From CAZSLI01 sp964607705 (GTDB lineage: Bacteria; Actinomycetota; Coriobacteriia; Anaerosomatales; PHET01), in the NCBI GenBank assembly GCA_964607705.1, contig CAZSLI010000002.1:1-64000 (forward strand): DNA of 64,000 nt, written 5' to 3'. Position 1 is the first letter of the stretch. Each line of letters starts with the position of its first letter. Shown one piece after another: positions 16,125 to 27,719 of the stretch. A model generated the notes under the pieces. The model did no database searches, was not told the origin of the DNA, and saw only the letters and a list, made by a program, of their open reading frames with translations. The position numbers and the translations under genes were made by a program.

Positions 16125-17192
16125 TCAGACGGAGACGTGTGCCTTGACGCGAGCGAGGCCCGCATGGATCGCCCGCGCGCGGCGCTCACCGATACCATCG
16201 ACGGAGTCCAGGTCGGGGATGCTGGCTCTGGAAATCTCCACGAGGCTGCCGAATCTCTCGACGATCCTGGCCACGACGCTGGCCGGCAGCATGGGGATCA
16301 AGGCGAGGGCTCGGTAGCCCCTGGCGCGGATGTGCTGCTCGGCGTGCTCGGCCGTCGCGAGGCTCAGCTCGTGCGCGATCGACTCAGGCTCGAACAGGCG
16401 GTCGGGCGGTAGTTCTGCGAGTCGCTCCCTGACTTGAGCGGCACGCCGCGCGCCGGGCTCATCGGCGTAGTCCCGGATGACAAGCGCGTACTGCTCGGTG
16501 ACAGCAGCGGTCAACTCGTCGGTCTGCATGCGGATGAGCCTACCCTCGGTGCCCAGCTCCCCGGTGTAGCGGTTGACCTCGCGCTGCACCCGGCGAAGCA
16601 TCTCGAAGCGGCCGAGGACTTCCGTGACGTCACCGAGGGTCACAAGATCCTCGAACTCGAGCACCATGAGACGCTCGAGCATCTCGTCGAGCCGTTGGCG
16701 GTAGTTCTGAAGGGCCTGGAGCGCCTGGTTCGCCTTCGCCAGAAGCACCTCGATGTCCTCGAGTGTCAGACGGCGACCCTGCAAGTAGAGGTTGACCACG
16801 TTGCGGCGCTGGGAGATCGCAATGGCGAGCGCCTCCGTCTGCCGGCTCACCCGCTCGGCCGTACGGTGCCGCATGCCGGTCTCGCTTGTCGGCAAGTCTG
16901 CATCAGGGACGAGGTGAACGTTCGCTCTGAGGATACGGTCGCAGTCGCCATCGAGAACGATCGCGCCGTCCATCTTGGCGAGTTCGAACAGGCGCTGTGG
17001 GGTGAACGGCATGTCGATGACGAAGCCGCCGTTGCAGAGCGGCTCGAGCGTGGCGATGTCGCCGACGACGATGAGTGCCCCGCTCCTGGCTGAGATGAGC
17101 ATATCGAGCGCCTCGCGCAAACGGGTGCCCGGCGCAACCTTGCGCAGTTCGGCCGTCATGGCCTCGCTCACTCCTGGTCGGCCTTCAGCCAC
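16125..17192 (-). CDS. disA: DNA integrity scanning protein DisA, diadenylate cyclase
   Basis: DisA makes c-di-AMP and scans DNA for branched structures. The DAC domain shows the DGA motif (KMDGAIVLDGD, about residue 80) and the RHR motif (ETGMRHRTAERVSRQTEALA). A helical spine and a C-terminal HhH DNA-binding domain follow (IVERFGSLVEIS, LDSVDGIGERRARAIHAGL). I chose the GTG at 17192 with GAGGAGG five bases upstream, giving 355 residues, the family norm. It sits between radA and the YacL-like gene as in Bacillus. Confidence 0.95.
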   Translation of the reverse strand: MAEGRPGVSEAMTAELRKVAPGTRLREALDMLISARSGALIVVGDIATLEPLCNGGFVIDMPFTPQRLFELAKMDGAIVLDGDCDRILRANVHLVPDADLPTSETGMRHRTAERVSRQTEALAIAISQRRNVVNLYLQGRRLTLEDIEVLLAKANQALQALQNYRQRLDEMLERLMVLEFEDLVTLGDVTEVLGRFEMLRRVQREVNRYTGELGTEGRLIRMQTDELTAAVTEQYALVIRDYADEPGARRAAQVRERLAELPPDRLFEPESIAHELSLATAEHAEQHIRARGYRALALIPMLPASVVARIVERFGSLVEISRASIPDLDSVDGIGERRARAIHAGLARVKAHVSV

Positions 17193-17286
17193 GTGCCCCT
17201 CCTCGGTATGCGCTCTCGATGAGTCGCATTCTGCCAGAACCCGTGCGTCCGACGAAATCTCGCGCCCGCCGAGTATGCCCGGCGGC

Positions 17287-18639
17287 TCAGAGCCCCGCTT
17301 CGCGCAGGGCGTCCCCCACGGTCGCGACGCGCAGCAGCCGCGCGGCGCCGTCCTCGGACCGGCCTCCCGAGCCGGTGAGCACCGTCGTGAAGCCCAAGCG
17401 AGTGGCCTCATTGGCCCGAGCGGCCGCCTGAGGCACCGGGCGCACATGACCGGTGAGTCCGATCTCGCCGAAGGCCGCAAGCCCGACCGGCACCGGTCTG
17501 TCGGTGCGTGCCGACGCCAGGGCAAGGGCCAACGGCAGGTCCACTGCCGGCTCGCTCACGCGGACGCCGCCCGCAACCGAGACGAGCACGTCGAGGCCTC
17601 CGAACGACAGAGAGGCTCGGCGCTCGAGAACGGCGAGGACCTGCAGGAGACGGGCGGTGTCGATGCCAGTCGCCAATCGGCGCGGCGCGGGGAGATAGGT
17701 CGGAGTCACGAGGGCCTGCACCTCCACGAGCAGCGGTCGGGTGCCCTCCATCATCGCCATCACCGCCGACCCGGGAACGCTGTCGGTGCGCTCCGCGAGC
17801 AGCGCGGACGAAGGAGACTCCACCGCGATGAGCCCATCGACCGTCATCTCGAAGATGCCGAGCTCGCTCGATGAGCCGAAACGATTCTTGACCGACCTGA
17901 CGATGCGGAACGCGTGGTCCCGGTCGCCCTCGAAATAGAGCACGGCGTCGACCATGTGCTCGAGCACCCGTGGGCCGGCGATCGCGCCCTCCTTGGTGAC
18001 ATGCCCGACGATGAGGGTGGTCACTCCGAGGTCCTTGGCAATGCGCATGAGGCGGGCGGTGCAGGCACGGACCTGCCCGACGCTTCCGGGGGCGCCACCC
18101 AACTCGGGATCGAAGGCCGTCTGAATGGAGTCGAGCACCAGCACCCCCGGTCGACTCTCGCGCACAGCCGCCTCGACGGCAGTGACGTCGAGCTCCGGCA
18201 ACAGCCGGACCTTCTCGGAGGCGGCACCCAACCGACGCGCCCGAAGGCCGATCTGCTGCGGAGACTCCTCGCCGCACACGTACAGCACGTCGGTTCCCTG
18301 CCGAGCGATGCGTTCGGCCGCTTGGAGGAGCAATGTCGACTTGCCTATGCCGGGTTCCCCACCTAAGAGCACGAGCGAGCCGGACACGAGGCCGCCGCCG
18401 AGCACACGGTCGAGCTCATCGATGCCGGTCGGTTGCCGCTTCGCCTCGTCCACTCCCACCTCGGAGAGGGGCACTGCGACTGCAGGCGCACGAGCAGCCC
18501 GCGACCCGGAGGCCGCAGGCTGCTCGATCTCTTCTACGAATGTGCCGAACTCGCCGCACTCAGCGCAGCGCCCGATCCAGCGGGGCGAACTGGCCCCACA
18601 GACCTGACACCGCCACGTGGTGCGCGGCTTTGCCGCCAC
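17287..18639 (-). CDS. radA: DNA repair protein RadA
   Basis: RadA is a RecA-like branch-migration helicase. The 450-residue protein starts with a four-Cys zinc finger (CQVCGASSPRWIGRCAEC), then the ATPase core with Walker A GGEPGIGKSTLLLQ, Walker B VLVLDSIQT and the RadA-specific KNRFGS motif. A C-terminal Lon-protease-like domain follows. GTG start two bases after the clpC stop, so they are co-transcribed. In B. subtilis, DisA activity is modulated by RadA, and here too disA is next. Confidence 0.96.
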   Translation of the reverse strand: MAAKPRTTWRCQVCGASSPRWIGRCAECGEFGTFVEEIEQPAASGSRAARAPAVAVPLSEVGVDEAKRQPTGIDELDRVLGGGLVSGSLVLLGGEPGIGKSTLLLQAAERIARQGTDVLYVCGEESPQQIGLRARRLGAASEKVRLLPELDVTAVEAAVRESRPGVLVLDSIQTAFDPELGGAPGSVGQVRACTARLMRIAKDLGVTTLIVGHVTKEGAIAGPRVLEHMVDAVLYFEGDRDHAFRIVRSVKNRFGSSSELGIFEMTVDGLIAVESPSSALLAERTDSVPGSAVMAMMEGTRPLLVEVQALVTPTYLPAPRRLATGIDTARLLQVLAVLERRASLSFGGLDVLVSVAGGVRVSEPAVDLPLALALASARTDRPVPVGLAAFGEIGLTGHVRPVPQAAARANEATRLGFTTVLTGSGGRSEDGAARLLRVATVGDALREAGL

Positions 18640-18641
18640 CC

Positions 18642-21197
<2,556 letters not shown>

Positions 21198-21252
21198 GGA
21201 ACGCTCCCCTTGGACCCGACGGCTGCGAAAGAGCCGGTTGATTACTACGGCG

Positions 21253-21258
21253 AGTATA
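21253..21258 (-). promoter_or_regulatory. -10 box of clpC
   Basis: TATACT on the minus strand, 56 bases before the clpC ATG. The -35 region 17 bases upstream is poor (CCTTCG), which may mean an activator or an alternative sigma factor. Confidence 0.4.
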
Positions 21259-21317
21259 CCCGTCGCTTCGGACACCGAAGGCGGGTTGGCGCTGTAGAAA
21301 GCAAGGAAAGTGCCACC

Positions 21318-21342
21318 AATCTGAGTGCGATGCGCTCAGATT
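21318..21342. repeat. Inverted repeat between lysS and clpC
   Basis: AATCTGAG and CTCAGATT are perfect 8-bp arms with a 9-base centre, 15 bases after the lysS stop. On the minus strand the right arm is not followed by a T-run, so it is either a weak lysS terminator or an operator for clpC. Confidence 0.5.
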
Positions 21343-21356
21343 TTCGGGCGGGTCGC

Positions 21357-22856
21357 CTAGGCCTCGGGCCGCATATGCGGGAAGAGCAGCACGTCGCGGA
21401 TGCTGGGCGAGTCAGTGAGCAGCATGACGAGGCGGTCGATGCCGATGCCGAGCCCACCGGCGGGCGGCATGCCGTACTCCTGTGCCCTGAGGTAGTCCTC
21501 GTCGACCCACATCGCCTCGTCGTCACCAGCATCCTTGGCGGCCGCCTGCGCCTCGAAGCGACCTCGCTGATCGATCGGATCGACCAACTCAGAGAATGCG
21601 TTGGCGAACTCACGCCCCGTGACGATGAGCTCGAACCTGTCGGTCAGCTCGGGGTCTTCATCGTTGCGCCGGGCAAGCGGAGACGTCTCAGCGGGGTGCA
21701 TGGTGACGAAGGTCGGCTCGATCAGGGCGTGCTCGGCCAGCTTCTCGAACAGCTCGGTCAGCAGCTTCCCGGGACCCCACGAATCCTCGATCGGCACCTC
21801 GTGCTTTGCGCACTCGGCCCGCAACTCGTCGAGCGGCGTGTGAACCGAGAGCTCGCGGCCGGCCTTCTCGGAGGTGAGCTCGGCCATGGTCGCGCGGCGC
21901 CATGGCGAGCGCAGCGACACCGGCGTCCCCTGGTATTGGAAGTCCAGCGTGCCGAGAACCTCCTCGGCGGCATTCGTGATGATGCCCTCGGTGAGCTCCA
22001 TCATCGACTGCATGTTCCCGTACGCCTGATAGGCCTCGAGCATGGTGAACTCAGGGTTATGGCGAGGGCTCATCCCCTCGTTGCGGAACGAGCGGTTGAT
22101 CTCGTACACGCGCTCGAAGCCGCCGACGAGGAGGCGCTTGAGATAGAGCTCGGGCGCGATCCGCAGATACAGGGGCATGTCGAGGGCGTTGTGATGCGTG
22201 ATGAACGGCTTGGCCGTAGCCCCGCCCGGAATCGGCTGCAGCATGGGCGTCTCGACCTCGAAGTAGCCCTGCGACTCCATGTACCGCCGGATTGCGGCGA
22301 TGACCTTGAAACGAGTCTCGAAAACGGTACGGACCTCGGGGTTGGCGATCAGGTCGACGTAGCGCTGGCGGTAGCGGGTCTCGGTGTCCGAGAGCCCGTG
22401 ATACTTCTCGGGAAGTGGGCGCAGCGACTTGGACAGCAAGGTGACCGAAGAAGGCTGCACTGAGAGCTCGCCTCGGCGAGAACGGAGCACGACGCCCGTG
22501 GCGCCCACCCAGTCGCCGAGGTCGAGCGACTTCACCGCTTCGAATGCCTCATCGCCGAGCACGTTCACCCGACAGAAGAGCTGCATCTCGCCGGTCGCAT
22601 CCCTGAGGACCAGGAACGCCATCTTGCCCTGGTCGCGCCTTGCGACCAGACGGCCAGCGATCGTCACGACGTCCTCGGTCTCGGCCCCCGGCTCAAGCGA
22701 ACTGTACCGCTCCGCCAACGCCGCGGTGCGATCGGTGACGTCGAAACCGTTCACGTAGGGTTCGCGGCCCTCGGCACGCAGCGAATCGAGCTTCGCGCGG
22801 CGGACGAGTAGTGGGTCGTCCTCGGGGATCTCCGCGGAGCGCGGCTCGTCGGTCAT
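21357..22856 (-). CDS. lysS: Lysyl-tRNA synthetase, class II
   Basis: A class II synthetase of 499 residues. The N-terminal OB-fold anticodon domain is at about residues 60-150 (VTIAGRLVARRDQGKMAFLV). Class II motif 2 is FRNEGMSPRHNPEFTMLEAY and motif 3 is GGLGIGIDRLVMLLTDSPSI. It is complete. It lies six bases after greA, and greA-lysS is a frequent pair. The ATG follows closely in the same transcript. Confidence 0.97.
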   Translation of the reverse strand: MTDEPRSAEIPEDDPLLVRRAKLDSLRAEGREPYVNGFDVTDRTAALAERYSSLEPGAETEDVVTIAGRLVARRDQGKMAFLVLRDATGEMQLFCRVNVLGDEAFEAVKSLDLGDWVGATGVVLRSRRGELSVQPSSVTLLSKSLRPLPEKYHGLSDTETRYRQRYVDLIANPEVRTVFETRFKVIAAIRRYMESQGYFEVETPMLQPIPGGATAKPFITHHNALDMPLYLRIAPELYLKRLLVGGFERVYEINRSFRNEGMSPRHNPEFTMLEAYQAYGNMQSMMELTEGIITNAAEEVLGTLDFQYQGTPVSLRSPWRRATMAELTSEKAGRELSVHTPLDELRAECAKHEVPIEDSWGPGKLLTELFEKLAEHALIEPTFVTMHPAETSPLARRNDEDPELTDRFELIVTGREFANAFSELVDPIDQRGRFEAQAAAKDAGDDEAMWVDEDYLRAQEYGMPPAGGLGIGIDRLVMLLTDSPSIRDVLLFPHMRPEA

Positions 22857-22862
22857 CGGTGG

Positions 22863-23339
22863 CTAGCGGGAGATCTTCAGGATCTCGTAGTCGATGACGC
22901 TGCCGCGAGGAGTGGTCACCTTGACGACCTCGCCCTTCTTATGGCCCATGATGGCCTGGCCGACCGGCGATTCGTTGCTGATGCGGTCGTGAGTAGGGTC
23001 CGCCTCGGCGGAGCCGACCACCTGATACTTGTGCACGTCGCCGGTCTCAACGTCCTTGATCTCAACGTGGCAGCCGAGTGCGACCTTGGTGGGTGCACTC
23101 TTAGGCGCATCGATGATCGTGGCATGCGCGAGGATCTGGCCGATCTCGATGATCCGGCTTTCGACCCAGGCCTGCTCGTTCTTGGCATCGTCGTACTCGG
23201 AGTTCTCGGAGATATCTCCGAACTCCTTGGCTTCCTTGATGCGCTCTCCGACCTCGCGGCGGCGAACCGTCTCAAGATGAAGGAGCTCCTGCTCGAGCTT
23301 CGCCTGCCCTTCGGGCGTCAGCGCGATCTCTTTGTGCAT
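22863..23339 (-). CDS. greA: Transcription elongation factor GreA
   Basis: GreA rescues backtracked RNA polymerase by stimulating transcript cleavage. The 158-residue protein has the N-terminal coiled coil with the catalytic acidic tip (AKEFGDISENSEYDDAKNEQ) and the C-terminal FKBP-like domain (SPVGQAIMGHKKGEVVKVTT). The start at 23339 (MHKEIALTPEGQAKLEQEL) is the family start; the upstream reading is not GreA-like. Confidence 0.97.
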   Translation of the reverse strand: MHKEIALTPEGQAKLEQELLHLETVRRREVGERIKEAKEFGDISENSEYDDAKNEQAWVESRIIEIGQILAHATIIDAPKSAPTKVALGCHVEIKDVETGDVHKYQVVGSAEADPTHDRISNESPVGQAIMGHKKGEVVKVTTPRGSVIDYEILKISR

Positions 23340-23395
23340 CCGACCTGCTCCCGTCAGTCGCCCCGTTCTCACGCCGAGGCTTGGCGGTAACGGTA

Positions 23396-23423
23396 CGGGC
23401 TGCCCGATGTCGAGGGCAGCCCG
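23396..23423. repeat. Hairpin upstream of greA
   Basis: A perfect 10-bp stem (CGGGCTGCCC with GGGCAGCCCG) around an 8-base loop lies 57 bases upstream of greA. No T-run follows on the minus strand. It may be a weak terminator for tatA or an RNA-stability element. Confidence 0.45.
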
Positions 23424-23533
23424 CCGAAAATGTCCACGAAAGTATAGCCGATGCTTCCCCGCTGGCAAGCCGCAGTATCGAGCGGGCTTGCGAACCGGGA
23501 GGGTCGAGCCGAGACGCGGCTCGGAAGCCCTTG

Positions 23534-23773
23534 CTAGGACTTGGCCTCGGTCTTGGATTCGGCCTTGGCCTCGGCCTTCACTTCGGCGTCGCCGGTAACA
23601 GAACCGGCCTCTTCCTCATCGACGCCCTCGAGCTTGCCGTCGATGCCTTCACGCACGTTACGCATCGTCTTACCGAGCATCTTGCCGAGCTGAGGCAGCC
23701 GCTTGGGGCCGAACAGGATCAGCACGATGACCAGAACGATGGCAAGTTCCTGCCAGCCGATGCTACGAAACAT
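23534..23773 (-). CDS. tatA: Sec-independent protein translocase TatA/TatE
   Basis: A 79-residue TatA-type protein. It has one membrane helix (LAIVLVIVLILF), the FGPKRLP hinge and an amphipathic helix with LGKMLGKTMRNVREG. An acidic then Lys/Ala/Glu-rich tail (AEVKAEAKAESKTEAKS) follows. TatA forms the pore for folded, cofactor-bearing proteins with twin-arginine signals. tatB and tatC are not nearby. Its neighbours are rex upstream and greA downstream on the same strand. Confidence 0.93.
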   Translation of the reverse strand: MFRSIGWQELAIVLVIVLILFGPKRLPQLGKMLGKTMRNVREGIDGKLEGVDEEEAGSVTGDAEVKAEAKAESKTEAKS

Positions 23774-23855
23774 ATTCGTACGACCTCCATGTCGCTTTCA
23801 TTACGGCCGATACCGGTCGGCCGGGCGGACGCCGTTGGGTAGCGTACCACCAGTG

Positions 23856-24515
23856 TCAGGCACTCGCCACGCCCTCTGCGCGCGACAAGTAGTACAGCGT
23901 ATGAAGCAGCTCACGCACCGGATCGGTGTTGTGCAGCGTCACGTCGGATGGAACGGTCACGAAGGCCGGCGAGTAGTTGAGTATCACCCGGATGCCAGCC
24001 AGGCAGAGGCGGTCCGCCGCCTGCTGTGCGCCTTCGGGTGGAACCGCGACGACACCGAACCGGATCCCTTGTTCAGCAACGACTCGGCCCAACTCGGCGA
24101 CGTCCCGGACGATGATGTCGCCGACCCTGCTCCCAATCTTCTTCGGATCATTGTCAAAGAGTCCCGCGACGATGAACCCGCGGGCCCTCAAGCCATCGTA
24201 GCTCGCAATAGCCGAGCCAAGATTGCCCGCACCAACGATCGCGATGCGATGGGCATGGTCCGAGCCGAGGATTCTTTGGATGCGATCGACCAGTAAGCTG
24301 ATGTCGTAGCCTACCCCGCGCTTGCCGAACTGCCCGAAGTAGGCAAGGTCCCGCCGTATCTGCGCGGCATTGACCTCGGTGAGCTCTGAAAGACGCGCCG
24401 AGGAAACGGTCTGGTCGCCCTCGCCCCTGAGGTGAAGCAAGGCGTTGAGATACTGCGGTAGTCTCTCGATGACGCCTTGCGGTATGCGCTGTTTAGTCGT
24501 GCCGTTGAGGCTCAC
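23856..24515 (-). CDS. rex: Redox-sensing transcriptional repressor Rex
   Basis: Rex senses the NADH/NAD ratio and represses fermentative and respiratory genes when NADH is low. The N-terminal winged helix has QTVSSARLSELTEVNAAQIR and RRDLAYFGQFGKRGVGY. The Rossmann domain has AIVGAGNLGSAIASY and LFDNDPKKIGSRVG. A C-terminal swapped helix follows. I chose the GTG at 24515 (MSLNGTTKQRIP, 219 residues). A GAGG site precedes it, and the longer frame would start inside the operator. A Rex-like operator overlaps its own promoter. Confidence 0.94.
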   Translation of the reverse strand: MSLNGTTKQRIPQGVIERLPQYLNALLHLRGEGDQTVSSARLSELTEVNAAQIRRDLAYFGQFGKRGVGYDISLLVDRIQRILGSDHAHRIAIVGAGNLGSAIASYDGLRARGFIVAGLFDNDPKKIGSRVGDIIVRDVAELGRVVAEQGIRFGVVAVPPEGAQQAADRLCLAGIRVILNYSPAFVTVPSDVTLHNTDPVRELLHTLYYLSRAEGVASA

Positions 24516-24553
24516 TTCATCCTCGAATCGCTGCCGGACGATTCGTCGCGCAT

Positions 24554-24582
24554 ATCGTAACAACTGTTACAAAGTCGGACAA
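24554..24582 (-). promoter_or_regulatory. rex promoter with overlapping Rex operator
   Basis: TTGTCC (24582-24577) and TACGAT (24559-24554) are 17 bases apart on the minus strand. An 18-base near-palindrome, TTGTAACAGTTGTTACGA (24572-24555), fills the spacer and the -10 box. Its arms TTGTAAC and GTTACGA differ from perfect symmetry by one base and its size fits the known Rex site format (TTGTGA...TCACAA). Autoregulation is therefore likely. Confidence 0.75.
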
Positions 24583-24628
24583 CCCAGGAGCCGGGTTTTC
24601 TCGATTCCAGGCCGTGGCGAACTAAGGC

Positions 24629-25756
24629 TCAGCGATCCCGCGCCGCCTGAAGGACGTCGATGACGTCGGACCGCGTGACGATGCCGGTCAGACGGCCCTC
24701 CCCCACCACGAGGAGCGCCCCGGGGCGATCGCCCGCCAGGCGGGCGATCACGGCGTCGACAGGCGCATCCTGAGAGACGACAAGCCGCTGAAGGTCTCGG
24801 TCTGCCACATCGATGGTCTTCACGAACGGCCATTCCGTTCGAGCCACCGCCTTGACGTCCGGCAGCGTGACCAACCCGACGATACTGCCGTGGTGGATAA
24901 CCGGGTACCTGCTGTGAGGCTTGCCGAGGAAATGCTCGTTGACCAGGTCCTCGAGCGGCTGTTCTCCATCAACGTACTCGGGGGACGGCGTCATGATGCT
25001 GCTCACCGTCAGTCCCTCGATGCTCGACTTCAGTAGCTGCTGGCGGTACGCCTGACCGGCGAGCGACGCGATGAACCAACCCACGAGCCCGAACCATATC
25101 AAGCCGACGTCACCGCTCAGAACCCTGACGATCGCCAAGACGACCATCGACCAGCCGATGACCTGTCCCACCCTGACCGCCCACTTGGTCGCACGAAGGA
25201 GGTCCCCTGTGATGCCCCAGAGGATCGAGCGCAATACGCGACCGCCGTCGAGCGGGAAGCCGGGTAGTAGATTGAATAGCGCGACTACGAAGTTGATACC
25301 GGCGAGGTACTGAAGCGGTGCCCATATCCACCACGGCGCACCACGGCTCACCGTGAGGGCAAAGCCCATGAAGGCCAGCAATGCGAGCACCAGGCTCATG
25401 CCCGGCCCGGCCGCTGCCATCAGGAACTCGCGACCGGGCGTCTCAGGCTCTTGGTCGATCTCGGCCACGCCGCCGAATATGAACAGCGTGATCTTGTCGA
25501 CGTGCCCTCCTTCGGCACGGGCCACCAGTGAATGACAGAGTTCGTGGGCGAGTATCGATGCAAAGAACAGCAGCGCCGTGATGGAGCCGACCAAGTAATG
25601 AAGCCACGGCCGGCTTCCCGACGCAGCAGGCAGCGACGGAAAATAGGTGCCACCAAGCGCGAACGAGACGAGGCCGAAGATCACGAGCCACGTCAGGTTG
25701 ACCTCTATCGGAATCCCGAAGAGCTTGCCGAGCCTGACGGATGGTATGTCGAACAT
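24629..25756 (-). CDS. Site-2 protease family (M50) metalloprotease with CBS domains
   Basis: A 375-residue membrane protein of the SpoIVFB/Rv2625c type. Several helices surround the zinc motif HELCH (in SILAHELCHSLVARAEG) and the second zinc element LLPGFPLDGGRVLRS. Two C-terminal CBS domains follow (SSIMTPSPEYVDGEQPLEDL and GIVTRSDVIDVLQ), which usually bind adenosine nucleotides. It should cleave a membrane-spanning substrate in response to energy state, but the substrate is unknown. Start at 25756 (MFDIPSVRLGKLFGIPI). It follows mtnP closely. Confidence 0.93.
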   Translation of the reverse strand: MFDIPSVRLGKLFGIPIEVNLTWLVIFGLVSFALGGTYFPSLPAASGSRPWLHYLVGSITALLFFASILAHELCHSLVARAEGGHVDKITLFIFGGVAEIDQEPETPGREFLMAAAGPGMSLVLALLAFMGFALTVSRGAPWWIWAPLQYLAGINFVVALFNLLPGFPLDGGRVLRSILWGITGDLLRATKWAVRVGQVIGWSMVVLAIVRVLSGDVGLIWFGLVGWFIASLAGQAYRQQLLKSSIEGLTVSSIMTPSPEYVDGEQPLEDLVNEHFLGKPHSRYPVIHHGSIVGLVTLPDVKAVARTEWPFVKTIDVADRDLQRLVVSQDAPVDAVIARLAGDRPGALLVVGEGRLTGIVTRSDVIDVLQAARDR

Positions 25757-25782
25757 CGCGCGTGCAGCCCGCCCCTGAAGGC

Positions 25783-26580
25783 TTAGAAGGCCGCGCCCTC
25801 CAGAGCATGCGCGCAGACGCACTCCCGCTCCCGCGGCAGGGCGGGGATCATGTGGTACAGCATGTCCTTGACCTTGCTGTTGTTCTCGGCGAAGACCCTG
25901 ACCACGTCATCGTTGGTGACGGGGGCCGCATCTTCGGTTCCCGCGTCATAGTCAGTGATGAGCGAGATATTGCAGTAGCAGATCTCCAGCTCGCGGGCCA
26001 GATAGCACTCGGGGTACTGGGTCATGTTGATGACTTCCCAACCCTGAGAAGCGAACCACTTCGACTCGGACCGGGTGGAGAATCGAGGGCCCTGGATCAC
26101 GACGACCGTGCCCTGAGGGTGCGCCGTGATACCGAGTTCTCCCGCGGTCCGCACGGCAACGTCCCGCATGGTGGGACAATATGGATCTGCCGACGACACA
26201 TGCGTGGTGATGGGGCCGTCGTAGAACGTGTCCTTGCGGCCCCAAGTGCGGTCGACGAACTGGTCGCATATGACGAAGTGCCCCGGCTCGACATCCTTTT
26301 GGAGCGAGCCACATGCGTTCGGGCCGATGATTCGCTCAACACCCAGCTGCTTCATCGCCCAGAGGTTCGCGCGGTAGTTGATCATGTGCGGCGGGAGGGA
26401 GTGATCCTTGCCGTGCCGCGGTAGGAAGGCGACGGTGCGTCCGCCGATGTCACCCACCATCACCGGTGAGGACGGCGCGCCGAACGGCGTGTTCATCCGA
26501 TGCTCCTGCGGGTTGTCGAGCAGCTCGTAGAAGCCGCTGCCACCGAACACGCCGATCTCGGCCGAAGGTACTGCGGGCAT
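25783..26580 (-). CDS. mtnP: S-methyl-5'-thioadenosine phosphorylase
   Basis: MtnP splits methylthioadenosine with phosphate into adenine and methylthioribose-1-phosphate, part of methionine salvage. The 265-residue protein has IGVFGGSGFYELL, FLPRHGKDHSLPPHMINYRA, the phosphate/base region RIIGPNACGSLQ, and INMTQYPECYLARELEICY. GGAGG precedes the start. The QGPRFSTRSESKWFASQGW segment supports MTA over inosine or guanosine as substrate, though some relatives use MTI. It lies in a group with a SAM-cleaving enzyme, whose product also feeds adenosine salvage. Confidence 0.93.
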   Translation of the reverse strand: MPAVPSAEIGVFGGSGFYELLDNPQEHRMNTPFGAPSSPVMVGDIGGRTVAFLPRHGKDHSLPPHMINYRANLWAMKQLGVERIIGPNACGSLQKDVEPGHFVICDQFVDRTWGRKDTFYDGPITTHVSSADPYCPTMRDVAVRTAGELGITAHPQGTVVVIQGPRFSTRSESKWFASQGWEVINMTQYPECYLARELEICYCNISLITDYDAGTEDAAPVTNDDVVRVFAENNSKVKDMLYHMIPALPRERECVCAHALEGAAF

Positions 26581-26665
26581 GTGGTGCCTCCAGGGTCAGT
26601 AGAGAATCTCAACGATGCAGTGTGTACTGCGATTCTATTCCATACCCTCGCGCTGCGCCCCAGCG

Positions 26666-27664
26666 TCACGCCGACTGTCGGTAGTGCTGATCGTCGTCGG
26701 TCGGAGTCGATGGCGCGTCGTCCTCGACCGCTCTCGGCGCGTAGAGCGGGCGCCGAAAGAGGTTCGACGCCTCGGTCCAACGCTCTTCGAGAAGCGAGGC
26801 ACCGCGCAACAACTGCGAGAATCCAGCCGCCTTGGCATCCAGGTTGTCTACGTGGTGGAGGAGCAGCGCTTCGAAGGTGGAAGGCCGCTTTGGTGCGCCC
26901 CACTCGAGTTCCCCGTGGTGCGAGAGCACGGCATGCTCGAGCCGCATGAGCTTCTCCCGATCGATCCGGGCCTTGCCTGCCGCCTGATGAAGACGCATGG
27001 CGCCCGAGACCACGTGCCCGACGAGTCGGCCACTGTCGGTGTAGCCGATCCCGGCTCCGACAGAAAGCTCGTCCACTTTCCCGATATCGTGCAGGAGGCT
27101 CGCCGCGATCAGCAAGCCCCTGTCGACGCCGTCGTAGCGCTCGGCGAGGGAGTCACACGTGGATGCCACATCGACCGTATGCTCCAGCAGCCCACCCGAG
27201 TAGGAATGGTGATAGCTCTGGGATGCCGGGCAGGCACAGAAGCTCTTGAAGAACTCGTTGTCGCCGAATACGGCACGCAGGAGTCGGCGCAAGTCCGGGT
27301 CATCGACCGAACGCACGAGATCGTTGAACCGAGCCACCAGCTCTCCGACAGGACGCACGCTTTGGCCGATCAGGTCCGCAGGATCCCAGTTGTCGGCAGG
27401 CCGGAGTTCGGATACCGAGATGCGGCGTACACCCCGGAATGTCGTTACCGTCCCATTCACGTGAACCACTGTCCCGGTCGGAACCGATGCCGCCTCGGCC
27501 TTGGGGCGGAAGTGCACGGCGGGGATCATGCCGGTCCTGTCGGCAAGTTCAAGCGCCAGATAGGCGTCTCCCGTGCGGGCGGCCCTCATCTCGCGACTTC
27601 TCAGAAGGAACGTCGCGTCGACGGTCGATCCTTCAACGAGTTCTGAGATGAATCTGGCCTTCAT
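26666..27664 (-). CDS. OB-fold/HD-domain 3'-5' exoribonuclease, YhaM-like
   Basis: A 332-residue protein starting MKARFISELVEGSTVDATFL with an N-terminal OB fold to about residue 90. The HD phosphohydrolase domain has YHHSYSGGLLEHTVDVASTC, LLIAASLLHDIGKVDEL, HAVLSHHGELEWGAPKRPS and HHVDNLDAKAAG. This is the YhaM/CbF1 layout, which degrades RNA and single-stranded DNA from the 3' end. The C-terminal tail (about the last 35 residues) is acidic. GGAGGGC precedes the ATG. Confidence 0.9.
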   Translation of the reverse strand: MKARFISELVEGSTVDATFLLRSREMRAARTGDAYLALELADRTGMIPAVHFRPKAEAASVPTGTVVHVNGTVTTFRGVRRISVSELRPADNWDPADLIGQSVRPVGELVARFNDLVRSVDDPDLRRLLRAVFGDNEFFKSFCACPASQSYHHSYSGGLLEHTVDVASTCDSLAERYDGVDRGLLIAASLLHDIGKVDELSVGAGIGYTDSGRLVGHVVSGAMRLHQAAGKARIDREKLMRLEHAVLSHHGELEWGAPKRPSTFEALLLHHVDNLDAKAAGFSQLLRGASLLEERWTEASNLFRRPLYAPRAVEDDAPSTPTDDDQHYRQSA

Positions 27665-27719
27665 GGTATGCCCTCCGCCTCGCCGGTGTTCGGGCACACC
27701 GTAGCTCGACCCTCTGACA

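Noticed and set aside
21198..21356. CtsR or HspR/CIRCE site before clpC
   Set aside because: No GGTCAAA heptad pair, CTTGAGT-N7-ACTCAAG or CIRCE sequence is present; only an unrelated inverted repeat was found.
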